A stretch of 64,000 nucleotides of DNA from JAPHTQ01 sp050295975 (GCA_050295975.1 JBNKQR010000002.1:38878-102877), one strand, 5' to 3'. Numbered from the stretch's first letter, positions 15,480 through 24,246 are shown. Program-made: numbers and translations. Notes: a model not told the origin generated them from the sequence alone.

Positions 15480-17126
15480 TCATGATCTATATTTGAATAA
15501 GATTCCAACACCAGTGCTCCTGAGCTCATCTTCTTCCGCTCTCAATTGAGATAATTTTTCTTTGAGCTCTTTCGCTGTTGGCACCACACCTGACATGCCG
15601 GCAGTAGCGGCGACGGCGCCATACAGTGGCAATCCAGTAATAGCAGCTGCCAGTTCTATACCACCAACAACAAGAAAAGAACCAAGGTCTCGCCCTGCAA
15701 ATGTCCACTTTTTGGACTGTATCTCCTTTATTCTTGATTCATGCTTGGTCAGTGCTGAGTGCAAATTATCAAAGACTTGATCACCTGTTCGGAAAAAATT
15801 ATCAGGCCTTGCTTCAATTAGCTCAGCAACTCCACTACCGAGCGTTTCCCTGATCTCTTCTAGCGCGCCAGCTTTCCGAATCTCTAGCAATGCTTCTGGA
15901 GGCACATTGCCTAGCCAAGTGAATTTGGTAGCGACTGTTGTTTCAAGCGCTCTTGCTATATGAAGCCGATGTTGATCAACATGATCCACGCTGTATGAGT
16001 TGTTGCGAAGCATCCAGTTAAACCAAAGCCAGCTAGTCTCAGCCCGAATTATTGGAGTCCCGTTTAAATCCTGACTTCTCTGAAATGAATCGTTTGACTG
16101 AGCAAATCTACTGAGAAGATGCATGAGTACAGCATCACCAGCATTGGTTGCTCCTAGTTTTTCTGATTGTTCTCTTATGTATCGGTCTATTTGGCTTGGT
16201 AAGTCCCCGCTCCATTCAGTTGCAAACACCAACTCTTCAGGTTTTACCAGGTGTGATACCAGTGTCAATGGGTCTTGGTACTGCTGCAAAAAGTTTTGTA
16301 GTTCTTCAATTTCAGAAAACTCTCGGCCAAACAAAGTACCAGCATGAACTAACGCATCCCTGCGTGCACTTGAATGTACGAATTCACGGTAATTGTCTTC
16401 AAACTGATGTCGATCTGGCAATACAGCAACAATGGGGACTGCGTCTTCTAAAAGAGCGAGTTCTTTGTACTGCAATATCTGCAAACCGAGTCTCAATATT
16501 TCGTAGCATCGTTCTTCTTCATCCATGAATTGAAGGAGAGGTGATATCTTTACGAAGGGATCAGGCAATACTGTTGTATCGAAGTAAATTCCTGTCGAGC
16601 TAGCAATATTCGAATTGCCATCTGGGAAAATCTCGCCAGCAAAAACGGCCTTGGAGTGTGTTGAGTCTTCCAAGTGGATCCATGTCGGATCTGCAATATT
16701 CTCCCAAAACTCCAAAATTGAGGGCACAAAATCATCCGTAACCCTAATAGCATCCTTCACTCGTTCAGGATCAGATGTAAACCAACCTGCAAACCGGTAT
16801 GGATCCGCATTGGCTTCAGTCATCATCTCATATGGTTGGCCAAAAGCATGTTCAACTCGTTCGAAATATGCTCGTTGTACCTCATACAGAGAAATCGCTT
16901 CTTTCCATTCTTCTCTGTCTGATTGATACGCTATGAAGGTAAGGAAAGAACGTATTCTTACATCAACTGTCTCAGGGTCGACCATGCCATCAGGAGCAAG
17001 CCGTACCTTCAGTAGGCTTTCTTCAAAATCATCGGCCAAGTGCTCCGCAATCTTGATATTGCCTGCCTCAAGTTTTTCTTTGAGCAGTTCAACACGGCGA
17101 TGTAATTCTTCACGTTCCATATTCAA
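15480..17126 (-). CDS. Large hypothetical protein with C-terminal hydrophobic segment
   Basis: 548 residues. The N-terminus is a charged helix (about 1-45). The middle is mostly helical with no recognised motif. Near the C-terminus (about 490-525) a glycine/alanine-rich hydrophobic hairpin (LVVGGIELAAAITG and LYGAVAATAGMSGVV) precedes a short coiled coil, so membrane contact is possible. No signal peptide. No clear ribosome site before the ATG (an alternative is the ATG at 17120). Flanked by repeat copies B and C. Size, location and lack of known family make it a candidate defence or accessory gene, without direct evidence. Confidence 0.65.
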   Translation of the reverse strand: MNMEREELHRRVELLKEKLEAGNIKIAEHLADDFEESLLKVRLAPDGMVDPETVDVRIRSFLTFIAYQSDREEWKEAISLYEVQRAYFERVEHAFGQPYEMMTEANADPYRFAGWFTSDPERVKDAIRVTDDFVPSILEFWENIADPTWIHLEDSTHSKAVFAGEIFPDGNSNIASSTGIYFDTTVLPDPFVKISPLLQFMDEEERCYEILRLGLQILQYKELALLEDAVPIVAVLPDRHQFEDNYREFVHSSARRDALVHAGTLFGREFSEIEELQNFLQQYQDPLTLVSHLVKPEELVFATEWSGDLPSQIDRYIREQSEKLGATNAGDAVLMHLLSRFAQSNDSFQRSQDLNGTPIIRAETSWLWFNWMLRNNSYSVDHVDQHRLHIARALETTVATKFTWLGNVPPEALLEIRKAGALEEIRETLGSGVAELIEARPDNFFRTGDQVFDNLHSALTKHESRIKEIQSKKWTFAGRDLGSFLVVGGIELAAAITGLPLYGAVAATAGMSGVVPTAKELKEKLSQLRAEEDELRSTGVGILFKYRS

Positions 17127-17176
17127 CTCAATTGGCGTAAGTCTGATCTGACTTTTTCGTATAATAGTGTGTCAGT

Positions 17177-17294
17177 CGGATACCGAAGATAACGTGCCAG
17201 GCGGAATCCATATAGCACGGTATTTCCGGTCATGAGGGCTGGTTCCATTGTTCACTGTCGATCCTCCCTGTGGTGTCCTGTGGTTATAGCATGG
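17177..17294. repeat. Dispersed repeat, copy C
   Basis: Third and longest copy, from CGGATACCGAAG to GTGGTTATAGCATGG. The following stretch to 17595 has no convincing gene: it holds the palindrome at 17303-17331 and the CGAGCACTGGA block also seen after copy B. Confidence 0.5.
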
Positions 17295-17302
17295 AAGCTG
17301 TG

Positions 17303-17331
17303 AAATTAAAGGGGTCAGAGCCCTTTAATTT
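17303..17331. repeat. REP-like palindrome
   Basis: AAATTAAAGGG and CCCTTTAATTT form perfect 11-base arms around GTCAGAG. This type of palindrome often accompanies REP-associated tyrosine transposases; no such gene is visible here. Confidence 0.6.
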
Positions 17332-17595
17332 GGAGATGTACGTTGGGAATGGTGTAGAGGGATTTTGTGCAATCCGCTTGGCTTTGTTTTGATGCATTTC
17401 TCTGGCGTCCCTTCTCGTATTTCCTTTTTGTACCCCAATGAGTTGATTGTGGCAACTATCAAGCTGGGTGAAATAGTTAAACGAAGCGGTTGACGTGCAG
17501 GGACGCACTAATGTCGCGAGCGCATGGATGCGCATGAGCGACGATGGGTCCCATAGACGCACCCGAGCACTGGAACGACCTCTTTGATTACATTC

Positions 17596-19083
17596 TCAGT
17601 TACCTGGCACTTTATTCTGCCATGGATGTACTGACTCCAGCTCAGCAGCAAGGGCGAAGAGTAGTTTGTCATTGCCTTCAGCAGCCATGAAATGAGCTCC
17701 ATGGGGCAGGCCATTACGATCCCAATACAGAGGAACCGACATGGCTGGCTGTCCGGTCATGTTGGCGATGGGGGTAAAAGGTGTTTGGTAGAGCGACTTA
17801 TGAATGACTGTATTCAGGAAGTGGTCGGTGCACATGTGACGCGCCACTCCCGTCGAAACCACAAGGCGCATCGCAAGCCGCTCCACCATATTGGGGTCGA
17901 GGGCATTGGAGGCTAGCGGTGGGGTCGCGACGGTAGGTGTCAGGATGACATCGAACTCTTTATGCAAGTCAGACATACGTTTTGCCGCTTTCTTCCAGAC
18001 CGCCAGCGCCCACGCCAGACGCTCGTCGCTAATACCCTTACCGATTGCCGCCATGAAGCGCGTATTCGGCTCGATAGCGAGACGGTTCTCGGGCACGCCA
18101 ACCAGGCGCGCCATGTCGGCGACATCTCGTGCTGTGTACCGGAATAGAACGATCAGGAAGGCGCGCATCAACTCGAGTCCGTCAAAGTTCCAGGTAGACT
18201 CGGTAACATGGTGGCCTAGCTGCTCGCAGCACGTTGCAGCGGCTTTTGCTGCTTCAATGCAATCTTCGTGAACATGAGTGTTTGTGGGTGCATCGGTAAT
18301 CAGCGCAATTTTCAGACGAGGTGGAGGAGACAGCGCAGAATAGAGATAGGAGCTCTCGGGGGGTCTGGCTACTAAGTATCCAGAATCGGTATTGCCCGCC
18401 ACAACATCCAGGTAGGCCGCGCTGTCGCGCACACTGATGGTGGAAACGTGACTCACGACAGCTCCACCCCATGCCTTCGACATGTCCTCAAAGCGGTTAA
18501 GACCGCGAGAGGGCTTGTAACCGAAGATTCCACAATATGACGCGGGTAATCTGATCGAGCCACCGCCATCACTGGAGTAGGCCATCGGTACGACTCGCGC
18601 GGCTACCGCTGCAGAACTTCCTCCACTGGAGCCTCCAGCGTTCAGATTGAGGTCCCAGGGGTTCCTGGTTTCGCCAAAGGCGATCGGTGCAGTCAGCGAA
18701 GCGGTTCCTAACTCCGATGTATTGGTCTTCCCGAAGGGAATCAGGCCAACCTGGGAAAAACGGTTCGCCATGTCCGAATTCGCATCGGGAATATAATTCT
18801 TCATTGCAACGCTCCCGTTCGATAACGGATACCCGGCAAACGGAAGCATCAAATCTTTTACCAGAAACGGCACACCACAAAACGGCTGCTGTGGGTTTGT
18901 CTGTGCGGCAAGAGCATCCGCCATAGAATCCATTTCGCAAACGACCGCATTAAGTACAGGATTCACAGTCAGAAGGCGTGATCGTGCTTCTTGCAGCAAC
19001 TCGAATGGCGAAACGCTGCCGGTCCTAACCAGTTCTGCTAAGCCGAGAGCATCGTATTCCTGATAACTGGTAAATGTGCTCAT
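17596..19083 (-). CDS. Amidase signature family hydrolase
   Basis: 495 residues, the usual length. The Ser-cisSer-Lys triad region is visible: Lys76 in PFLVKDL, the glycine/serine-rich GGSSGGSS stretch at 150-157, and Ser176 in DGGGSIRLPAS. These enzymes hydrolyse amide bonds; the substrate is not readable. No GatB or GatC partner is nearby, so a GatA role is unlikely. No signal peptide. Its GC content is higher than that of the adjacent cassette genes. It lies at the edge of the cassette array and no clear attC site follows it. Confidence 0.9.
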   Translation of the reverse strand: MSTFTSYQEYDALGLAELVRTGSVSPFELLQEARSRLLTVNPVLNAVVCEMDSMADALAAQTNPQQPFCGVPFLVKDLMLPFAGYPLSNGSVAMKNYIPDANSDMANRFSQVGLIPFGKTNTSELGTASLTAPIAFGETRNPWDLNLNAGGSSGGSSAAVAARVVPMAYSSDGGGSIRLPASYCGIFGYKPSRGLNRFEDMSKAWGGAVVSHVSTISVRDSAAYLDVVAGNTDSGYLVARPPESSYLYSALSPPPRLKIALITDAPTNTHVHEDCIEAAKAAATCCEQLGHHVTESTWNFDGLELMRAFLIVLFRYTARDVADMARLVGVPENRLAIEPNTRFMAAIGKGISDERLAWALAVWKKAAKRMSDLHKEFDVILTPTVATPPLASNALDPNMVERLAMRLVVSTGVARHMCTDHFLNTVIHKSLYQTPFTPIANMTGQPAMSVPLYWDRNGLPHGAHFMAAEGNDKLLFALAAELESVHPWQNKVPGN

Positions 19084-19107
19084 AACGCTATTGCTGCCGC
19101 GTACGTC

Positions 19108-19614
19108 CTAATCAGCCGTCGTCTTAGCGGTCGACTGCATTTTATTCTTAGGGCTTAGATACTTCACCATTGAGAAATTTACTAAGGTTACCCCGTTTCT
19201 TTGAACTTCATTCTTCTTAATCGTTGTGAAACCACGATGCTCAAAGAACGACTTAGCAGCAAGTGATGCCTCAACGTACAAGCGCTTTATATTTTTCGCT
19301 CCTGCTTCATCGAGCAAACGCTCGTACAGGCTGGATGCCACTCCTCTTCCCTGAAAATCTGGGTGTGTATACATGCAGTCAATATGACCATCCGCATCTA
19401 ACTCTATAAATCCCGCTACACGATCTTCAATTATTGCAATGAGGGGGGTTTTTACATTCAGGCGATCAGCCCAGCGGTCATAATCGACAGGGGTGGGTGC
19501 CCATGCCTCCTTCTGATCGGCCGAATAGAGCGTGAGGGAAACTGCATGAACAGATTGATGAAATAAGTCAGCAATTTCCCTGGCTCTATCTACAGAGTAA
19601 GTTTGTATTTCCAT
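19108..19614 (-). CDS. GNAT family N-acetyltransferase
   Basis: 168 residues. Acetyl-CoA-binding motif A is present as DFQGRGVASSLYERL (about 91-105), preceded by the GFIELDADGHIDCMYTHP strands. It transfers an acetyl group from acetyl-CoA to an unknown amine. Similar in layout to YafP-like acetyltransferases. First clear member of the cassette array: an attC-like site lies directly upstream (19620-19686). Confidence 0.85.
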   Translation of the reverse strand: MEIQTYSVDRAREIADLFHQSVHAVSLTLYSADQKEAWAPTPVDYDRWADRLNVKTPLIAIIEDRVAGFIELDADGHIDCMYTHPDFQGRGVASSLYERLLDEAGAKNIKRLYVEASLAAKSFFEHRGFTTIKKNEVQRNGVTLVNFSMVKYLSPKNKMQSTAKTTAD

Positions 19615-19619
19615 AGTAG

Positions 19620-19686
19620 ATCTAACGCCCCAGCTGACTGGAATGCGACCGATGGAAGCGAATTCTATGGGGCTGATTGTTATACC
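19620..19686 (-). repeat. attC site 1
   Basis: On the plus strand ATCTAACGCCCCAGCTGAC at one end pairs with CTATGGGGCTGATTGTTATAC at the other. The ATCTAAC core fits RYYYAAC and the arms are imperfectly complementary, as in integron attC sites. Confidence 0.65.
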
Positions 19687-19708
19687 TGATTTTCATACTC
19701 AACTGGTT

Positions 19709-20134
19709 CTAGTTCGTTTGTTTTACAACAACGGTACCGGCTAATTTGTCATGCCAGCCTTGTTTCTTTTTATCAATGCCAACCCAAACCAAACCCAAAC
19801 AGAGAGGAAGTATTGCGGGTATATAGGCGAAATATCTACCAATAGCTTGACCTAGAGACATCTTGTTTCCAGTTTTCGCATCGACTATTTTTAGTTTTGT
19901 TACCATCTTTCCAGGTGTACCGAAAAAGCGCAGCCAAAACCATATTGTTGCAACAGCTGGGACTACATAACTCAAAAACACATCCCAGAATCCATGGATA
20001 AACTGATTACCTAGCCAATATTCTTCACCATAAATTAATGTGAGTGGAACATACAAAACGATTGTCATAATGATTAAATCTATAAGCGTTGCTCCAAATC
20101 TAATCCAGAACCCTGCGTACTTTTGATCTTCCAT
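19709..20134 (-). CDS. RDD family membrane protein
   Basis: 141 residues. RDD domain with the N-terminal AGFWIRFGATLIDLIIM segment, where the conserved Arg and Asp lie, and three to four membrane helices (about 15-35, 55-75, 100-120). The cytosolic loop TPGKMVTKLKIVD is typical of the family. RDD proteins are membrane proteins of mostly unknown role; some affect ion transport. Common among integron cassettes. attC sites flank it on both sides. Confidence 0.85.
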   Translation of the reverse strand: MEDQKYAGFWIRFGATLIDLIIMTIVLYVPLTLIYGEEYWLGNQFIHGFWDVFLSYVVPAVATIWFWLRFFGTPGKMVTKLKIVDAKTGNKMSLGQAIGRYFAYIPAILPLCLGLVWVGIDKKKQGWHDKLAGTVVVKQTN

Positions 20135-20154
20135 TTTATTAATTTCTCCTAGTG

Positions 20155-20219
20155 GGTATAACGTTAACCATAAGCCGCGCTAGGTACGAGCGTCAGAGTT
20201 GATAGCCTGGTTAACAGTT
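20155..20219 (-). repeat. attC-like site 2
   Basis: TATAACGTTAACCATAAGCC at one end and AGCCTGGTTAACAGTT at the other, between two same-strand cassette genes. Arms are imperfect; less canonical than the neighbours. Confidence 0.5.
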
Positions 20220-20840
20220 TTACTTACAGCCACAACCATAGTCACAAAGCTTTGGCGTTTCATTGTTTTCAATTTGTGAAATCCATTTACTCACACACCC
20301 ATCATCCATTTCCCAAAATTGAGAAATTGAATGCAGGTAGCTTAAAACAACATCTCTTTCCCCAACTATCAATAACTCATTCGCCAGTTTCAGACTTGGC
20401 CCAAATGTGTTGAGTTGAGGAGATCCTCTACTTTTTGCTGATTCTAAAAGGTATTCCCTTGCCTTTTCTGTATCTCCATCTTTTAAACTCAACCTTCCTA
20501 GCACCATATTTGAATCGTGAATAGAATTCCCATAATTCCAATCATTTTTGTGATTGCTACTCAACAAAAGTGACTCTTTTGAATAGGCTTTAGCCTTTTC
20601 GTAGTCTTCAATCTCATAAGCTAATTCGGCAGCATCATCCAGCCATGCCCATCTACTATATTCATCCTTATTTAAGAAATTTTCTAATAATTCCATTTTC
20701 TTAACTGGATCTTTTTCATTAAAATATTCTTGGGTAGCAGAGCCTACCTCATAAAAGTACACTGCATAAACATTTAAACCAATATAAGCCAGTATTGGTA
20801 TGGCAATTACCAGAAGTATTGATAGTGCGATCTTTTTCAT
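20220..20840 (-). CDS. Membrane-anchored TPR-like protein
   Basis: 206 residues. N-terminal membrane anchor or uncleaved signal (about 4-25). The rest is helical with TPR-like pairs (YEIEDYEKAKAYSKESLLL and LSLKDGDTEKAREYLLESA), suggesting protein binding in the periplasm. Four cysteines cluster near the C-terminus (DGC and CDYGCGC), which might bind metal or form disulfides. Function unknown. Cassette gene between attC sites 2 and 3. Confidence 0.7.
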   Translation of the reverse strand: MKKIALSILLVIAIPILAYIGLNVYAVYFYEVGSATQEYFNEKDPVKKMELLENFLNKDEYSRWAWLDDAAELAYEIEDYEKAKAYSKESLLLSSNHKNDWNYGNSIHDSNMVLGRLSLKDGDTEKAREYLLESAKSRGSPQLNTFGPSLKLANELLIVGERDVVLSYLHSISQFWEMDDGCVSKWISQIENNETPKLCDYGCGCK

Positions 20841-20841
20841 A

Positions 20842-20930
20842 GGTTAACGTCCCAGTTCAGGCGACCACTGCCGAAAAGCGACGACAGGAGCGACGCGGCA
20901 GTTGGTTAACCTGGAGCGCCTTGTTATTCG
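20842..20930 (-). repeat. attC site 3
   Basis: GTTAACGTCCCAGTTCAGGC opens and CTGGAGCGCCTTGTTATTC closes the site; the inner arms CGACCACTGCCG and CGGCAGTTGG pair. Clear attC layout of about 88 bases. Confidence 0.8.
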
Positions 20931-20933
20931 GTT

Positions 20934-21395
20934 TCATCGGATTCCCACAACCTTTACTCCATTAGGAGTCCACTCAAGTGTGAGTTCTAGCACTGGGCTG
21001 CTTTTCTTTTTATATATAAAACCCTGTATGTTGACTATCCTACTTTGAGATGTTGTGCGGCATGGGGACATTTGACCAGTCAATGGGATCATGTAAATAG
21101 ACTCATATGTGGTCCCAGATAATTGCAATGATCGTAATTTCTTAATTTCCCTCACATTCAATCCATAATTCTTCAATTCTTCATCGTTCAAGCTTGCTGC
21201 AGGATAGAGTACCGCAAGGTAGTCGCCTTTTAGGCCCACATTGCATGACTTTTCAATTGTTCTTTGATTTGCCTCTAGAAGCTCCTTGTGTGCCTCCACA
21301 ATGCATTCAGCCAGCAATACTGAGGCATCCTTTTTACATGCCGATAGCATCAACGTGAGCGCGATAATTAATATGGTAAGTGACAATGCCTTCAT
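20934..21395 (-). CDS. Small lipoprotein of unknown function
   Basis: 153 residues from the ATG at 21395; the frame extends upstream only into attC site 4. A lipoprotein signal ends in the lipobox LSAC (Cys19), so the mature protein is probably lipid-anchored. The rest is a small mixed fold without recognised domain. Cysteines at about 31, 50 and 112 may form disulfides. Cassette gene. Confidence 0.75.
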   Translation of the reverse strand: MKALSLTILIIALTLMLSACKKDASVLLAECIVEAHKELLEANQRTIEKSCNVGLKGDYLAVLYPAASLNDEELKNYGLNVREIKKLRSLQLSGTTYESIYMIPLTGQMSPCRTTSQSRIVNIQGFIYKKKSSPVLELTLEWTPNGVKVVGIR

Positions 21396-21406
21396 TGTTA
21401 TTGCCG

Positions 21407-21492
21407 CATAACGTATGAATTCAACCGACCACTGCCGCAGAGCAACCATAGGAGCGACGCGGCAGTGGTTCAGCTGGAGTGAGTGGTTAGGC
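21407..21492 (-). repeat. attC site 4
   Basis: CATAACGTATGAATTCAACC opens, CAGCTGGAGTGAGTGGTTAG closes; inner arms ACCACTGCCGC and GCGGCAGTGGT are perfectly complementary. Very similar inner part to site 3. Confidence 0.8.
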
Positions 21493-21849
21493 ACTATCAT
21501 CCACCTTAGGTGTAATCCTATACCGCATCCAGCGCCCTACACCCGTAGCAGCTAGCACAATTAAAGTAACCAAAACGCCAGGAACCCACCCGAACAATAA
21601 TGCAAATGAATTTTTTGCACCATCACCGTTTACAATAGCCCGAATTTCATCTTGATTGGTGGCAAGTGCCAAATCAGCTTCAACCACTACAAACCTAGAA
21701 AGTAAAACATATGCCCAAACTGCCAGTATGGATAATATAATTCGTACTGTAGTCACAGCATGCTTATCGAATTTGTTGCGCCATGAAACGACGCCATACG
21801 ACACAGCAAACATGCCTGCAAGTAGAAATAGCTTGTAATAGTGAAACAT
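21487..21849 (-). CDS. Small membrane protein, 120 residues
   Basis: Three predicted membrane helices (about 5-20, 35-55, 80-103). Between helices 2 and 3 is a polar loop (LATNQDEIRAIVNGDGAKN). No family recognised. The stop lies at the edge of attC site 4, as expected for a cassette gene. Confidence 0.65.
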   Translation of the reverse strand: MFHYYKLFLLAGMFAVSYGVVSWRNKFDKHAVTTVRIILSILAVWAYVLLSRFVVVEADLALATNQDEIRAIVNGDGAKNSFALLFGWVPGVLVTLIVLAATGVGRWMRYRITPKVDDSA

Positions 21850-21857
21850 CTACCTTG

Positions 21858-21922
21858 TGTGCCTATCTGTTTGGGTAAGGGGCGTGCAGCGAAGCGTCCC
21901 ACACGCGCGATCTGTTATAAGT
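21858..21922 (-). repeat. attC-like site 5
   Basis: GTTTGGGTAAGGGGCGTG and CGTCCCACACGCGCGATC around a CAGCGAAG centre, closing with CTGTTATAAG. A short site of about 65 bases with a less canonical left core. Confidence 0.6.
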
Positions 21923-22475
21923 AATTTACGTTGCACCTAAATTGATACCAATCATTTGGGAACGATTTGACTTCAGTATTTTCCAGCTTCAGCGTTTTAT
22001 TGATTTTTCCAAACAGAGGAAGGCCATCACCTAAAAGTATGGGAGCTTTGGTTATTATCATTTCGTTAATCAGACCATGATTTAGAAACGATGTAATAGT
22101 GGTGCCGCCATCAATATATGCGTGTGTATATCCGTCCTTCTCGAGCCTCGAAATCAATTCATTAATGCCAACAGAATACATTTCAACTTTCCCTTGAAGA
22201 TTTTCAGGAGCCTCCTTAACTGTGTTGCTGAGTACAAAAATAGGCATGTCGCCATAAATCCATTGTTCTGGGGTTAAGTTCATATTCGAAATCATTTCCA
22301 TGCACCTACGCCCCATAATCATGCAGTCTACAGAGTCCATAAAATCATGGAACCCCATATCTTCATCGTCCATATCTGCATCCAAATTACCTGCTGTATG
22401 GAGCCAATCCACGCCTCCATCAGGAGTTGCAATATACCCATCTGCACTTGTTGCTATGTATACGGAACACTTCAT
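21915..22475 (-). CDS. Dihydrofolate reductase-like (RibD C-terminal) family protein
   Basis: 186 residues from the ATG at 22475, which begins MKCSVYIATSADGYIA, the standard family start; the frame upstream is attC. Family motifs seen: DWLHT, the MIMGRRCMEM segment, and the nucleotide-site region YIDGGTTITSFL. These proteins use NADPH-type cofactors in pterin or flavin-like reductions, but this subgroup (YyaP/YwjB-like) is poorly characterised. It is not a classical trimethoprim-resistance DHFR. Cassette gene. Confidence 0.8.
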   Translation of the reverse strand: MKCSVYIATSADGYIATPDGGVDWLHTAGNLDADMDDEDMGFHDFMDSVDCMIMGRRCMEMISNMNLTPEQWIYGDMPIFVLSNTVKEAPENLQGKVEMYSVGINELISRLEKDGYTHAYIDGGTTITSFLNHGLINEMIITKAPILLGDGLPLFGKINKTLKLENTEVKSFPNDWYQFRCNVNYL

Positions 22476-22507
22476 ATCTCTAAACCTTTGCGTGATGCCC
22501 GAGGTCA

Positions 22508-22581
22508 CTTATAACGACCGAGCTCATTTGCGCGAATGAAGCACAGCGGAATGTGCGTCAAATGGAGCGATTGGTTAGAGC
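22508..22581 (-). repeat. attC site 6
   Basis: TTATAACGACCGAGCTCATT opens and AATGGAGCGATTGGTTAGAG closes; CATTTGCGC and GCGTCAAATG form the inner arms. Clear attC. Confidence 0.8.
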
Positions 22582-23111
22582 TTTCCTGCATCAATCCAAC
22601 CTCGGAGTGACTCTACTTCCTTCTCGGAACCAACGTTACTGAGCGGAATAACCAGTGCTTGCGCGTTGTCCGTGAAGAGATAAACCGCTCCATTTTCTTC
22701 GACATGATCAAGGAAGCAGGCCCATGGATAGACGGTGCTTCCAAATGGGCCAGTTACAAGTAGTTCGGTTGGGCCCGCAGTGAACTCATGCTCCGCGAGC
22801 GCGCTCCCGTTCTCTGCAACCACCACGTTTCGATAGATTCTGTTACGGAATACGAGACTAAGAACAAGGAGCACAGCACCAAGAATGACAGCTCCCCCGA
22901 CCACATTTAGGTCTTTAGTTAGGAAAGGGTACTCACGGTACATTGCCGAATACGCAGCTAGCGCGAAGCCAAGAGGAATCCACGCCATTAAATTTACAAC
23001 GAAAAGCTTTGGATTAGCTTTCGCCAGGCGGGTAAGGCGTCGATTGACAACCTTAGAAAAGCTGTTCCATTCCCTTTTATCAAGCTTTACGGTGAACCTA
23101 ATCGCTTCCAT
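22575..23111 (-). CDS. YcxB-like membrane protein
   Basis: 178 residues. Two membrane helices (about 37-57 and 70-90) are followed by a soluble domain with the pattern of YcxB-like C-terminal domains (ENGSALAEHEFTAGPTELLVTG, then YLFTDNAQALVIPLSNV). Biochemical role unknown. Starts 13 bases after attC site 7 in array orientation and ends in site 6. Common type of cassette cargo. Confidence 0.7.
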   Translation of the reverse strand: MEAIRFTVKLDKREWNSFSKVVNRRLTRLAKANPKLFVVNLMAWIPLGFALAAYSAMYREYPFLTKDLNVVGGAVILGAVLLVLSLVFRNRIYRNVVVAENGSALAEHEFTAGPTELLVTGPFGSTVYPWACFLDHVEENGAVYLFTDNAQALVIPLSNVGSEKEVESLRGWIDAGKL

Positions 23112-23117
23112 TGTTTA

Positions 23118-23189
23118 GCCCTAACGCCTAGCTCACCCGACGAAAACCGCGCAGCGGTTTTTGGTTGGGGGGAGCGCAGTGTAAGATGT
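23118..23189 (-). repeat. attC site 7
   Basis: CCTAACGCCTAGCTCACCCG opens and GGGGGGAGCGCAGTGTAAG closes, with AAAACCGCGCAGCGGTTTT as a near-perfect inner hairpin. Confidence 0.75.
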
Positions 23190-23191
23190 TT

Positions 23192-23704
23192 TTACCGGCA
23201 TAGATCTGAGTACTCACTAGCTCGGTGGATCGTGATGCCACAGGTTTGCTCATGGTAAAGTGTGCAGTCTTGGTCTTTAACATACACCTTTGGCCTGGTA
23301 GTTGGCCCTGTTAATTGCACTATGACTTCAGCATTTTTAGATTCAAGCGTTAAAGGGACATCGTTTGCCAGCAGACCTCGCATGGGTGGTTCACTACTTT
23401 GGTTTTCATCCTCCCATAACTCCCACACTCGATTAAAACTCTTTTCCGATATTTGAACCCATACTCCAAGAGAGTAATCCTGCCCTTTGTCATGAACAGG
23501 AAGAGGCAACGTGCAACGAATATAGAAGTAACTCTCTTCGCAGATGTAAATATCATCATTGTATTTACAGTTTTCTTCTATTTCGTACTCTTCCATTGAA
23601 GCGATATCATCTGGCTTGCGAAAAGTGAGCTCAATATCATTTGCTGGGACCAGCCTGTCGCAGCAAGGGCACTTTATGAGAGTTTGGTTCATGGCTTCTG
23701 ACAT
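23192..23704 (-). CDS. DUF2199 domain protein
   Basis: 170 residues. The N-terminal zinc-like pair CPCC (about 13-16) and the central block YIRCTLPLPVHDKGQDYSLG, then WVQISEKSFNRVWELW, match DUF2199. The family has no known activity. The first ATG lies at the edge of attC site 8; the ATG at 23692 (MNQTLIK) is an equally good start. Cassette gene. Confidence 0.85.
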   Translation of the reverse strand: MSEAMNQTLIKCPCCDRLVPANDIELTFRKPDDIASMEEYEIEENCKYNDDIYICEESYFYIRCTLPLPVHDKGQDYSLGVWVQISEKSFNRVWELWEDENQSSEPPMRGLLANDVPLTLESKNAEVIVQLTGPTTRPKVYVKDQDCTLYHEQTCGITIHRASEYSDLCR

Positions 23705-23767
23705 CTAACGCCGAGTTAAGGGGCGCGCAGCGAAGCGGAGCGTCCTTTTGAACGATGTGTTAGAAGG
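23703..23767 (-). repeat. attC site 8
   Basis: ATCTAACGCCGAGTTAAGG opens and CCTTTTGAACGATGTGTTAG closes around GGGGCGCGCAGCGAAGCGGAGCG. Both R cores fit the consensus (ATCTAAC, GTTAGAA). The clearest attC of the array. Confidence 0.85.
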
Positions 23768-23774
23768 CATGGCA

Positions 23775-24182
23775 TTACTCATTCGGTGCTGCTTCCTCTG
23801 ACTGAGGTAAATGGTCGGTGATTTCAAACCAAGGGGCTTTCGAGCCAACCATGACGTGGCGCATGGGTTTGCAGCCCGGATCACCATCTACCGTGCCCAA
23901 TGCCAAACCGAAGGCGTCTTGATACGCTTGCTTGGCGACATACTGCATAGTGGAACCGCACATTTTGCAGAAGGTTCGCGTGATTTCCGGGGAAGACTGA
24001 TATTGGCCAAGTTGCTCTTCACCTTGAACCCATCGGAAGTTACTGACCTCAACATATGTCCATGTGGCGAAAGCCGCACCTGTTGCCTTTCTGCACATAG
24101 AACAATGGCAGTTGCGCGCAAACTTGAGCGGGTTAGTAATTTCGTATTTGATTGCGCCACATAGGCAACTGCCAGTAATCAT
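23775..24182 (-). CDS. GFA family zinc protein (glutathione-dependent formaldehyde-activating-like)
   Basis: 135 residues from the ATG at 24182. Zinc ligands of the GFA/CENP-V fold are in place: SCLCGAIKYE, CHCSMCRKATGAAF and CKMCGS. Members of this large family bind glutathione-type thiols or have unknown substrates; formaldehyde activation is proven for few. The frame upstream of 24182 is attC-derived. Cassette gene, frequent in environmental integrons. Confidence 0.85.
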   Translation of the reverse strand: MITGSCLCGAIKYEITNPLKFARNCHCSMCRKATGAAFATWTYVEVSNFRWVQGEEQLGQYQSSPEITRTFCKMCGSTMQYVAKQAYQDAFGLALGTVDGDPGCKPMRHVMVGSKAPWFEITDHLPQSEEAAPNE

Positions 24183-24188
24183 CTTTTG

Positions 24189-24246
24189 CCTTCTAACGTT
24201 GAGCACAGCGGCGCCACGACAGTAGCGTACGGCGGCTGCAGCGGTC
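24189..24246 (-). repeat. Truncated attC site 9
   Basis: CTTCTAACGTTGAGCACAGC begins a normal site and GGCGGCTGCAGCGG gives part of the far arm, but the closing GTTRRRY core is missing. A palindrome (24247-24266) takes its place. Confidence 0.55.

Noticed and set aside
17284..17562. 92-codon minus-strand frame after repeat copy C
   Set aside because: It translates through the REP-like palindrome and has no protein-like pattern.
19084..19107. attC site between amidase and GNAT genes
   Set aside because: Only a TAACGC-like half core is visible and no paired arm; not enough to call a site.
23705..23887. 60-codon minus-strand frame overlapping attC site 8
   Set aside because: Its tail (NTSFKRTLRFAARPL) is typical read-through of attC-type repeats, and it lies inside the GFA gene in another frame.
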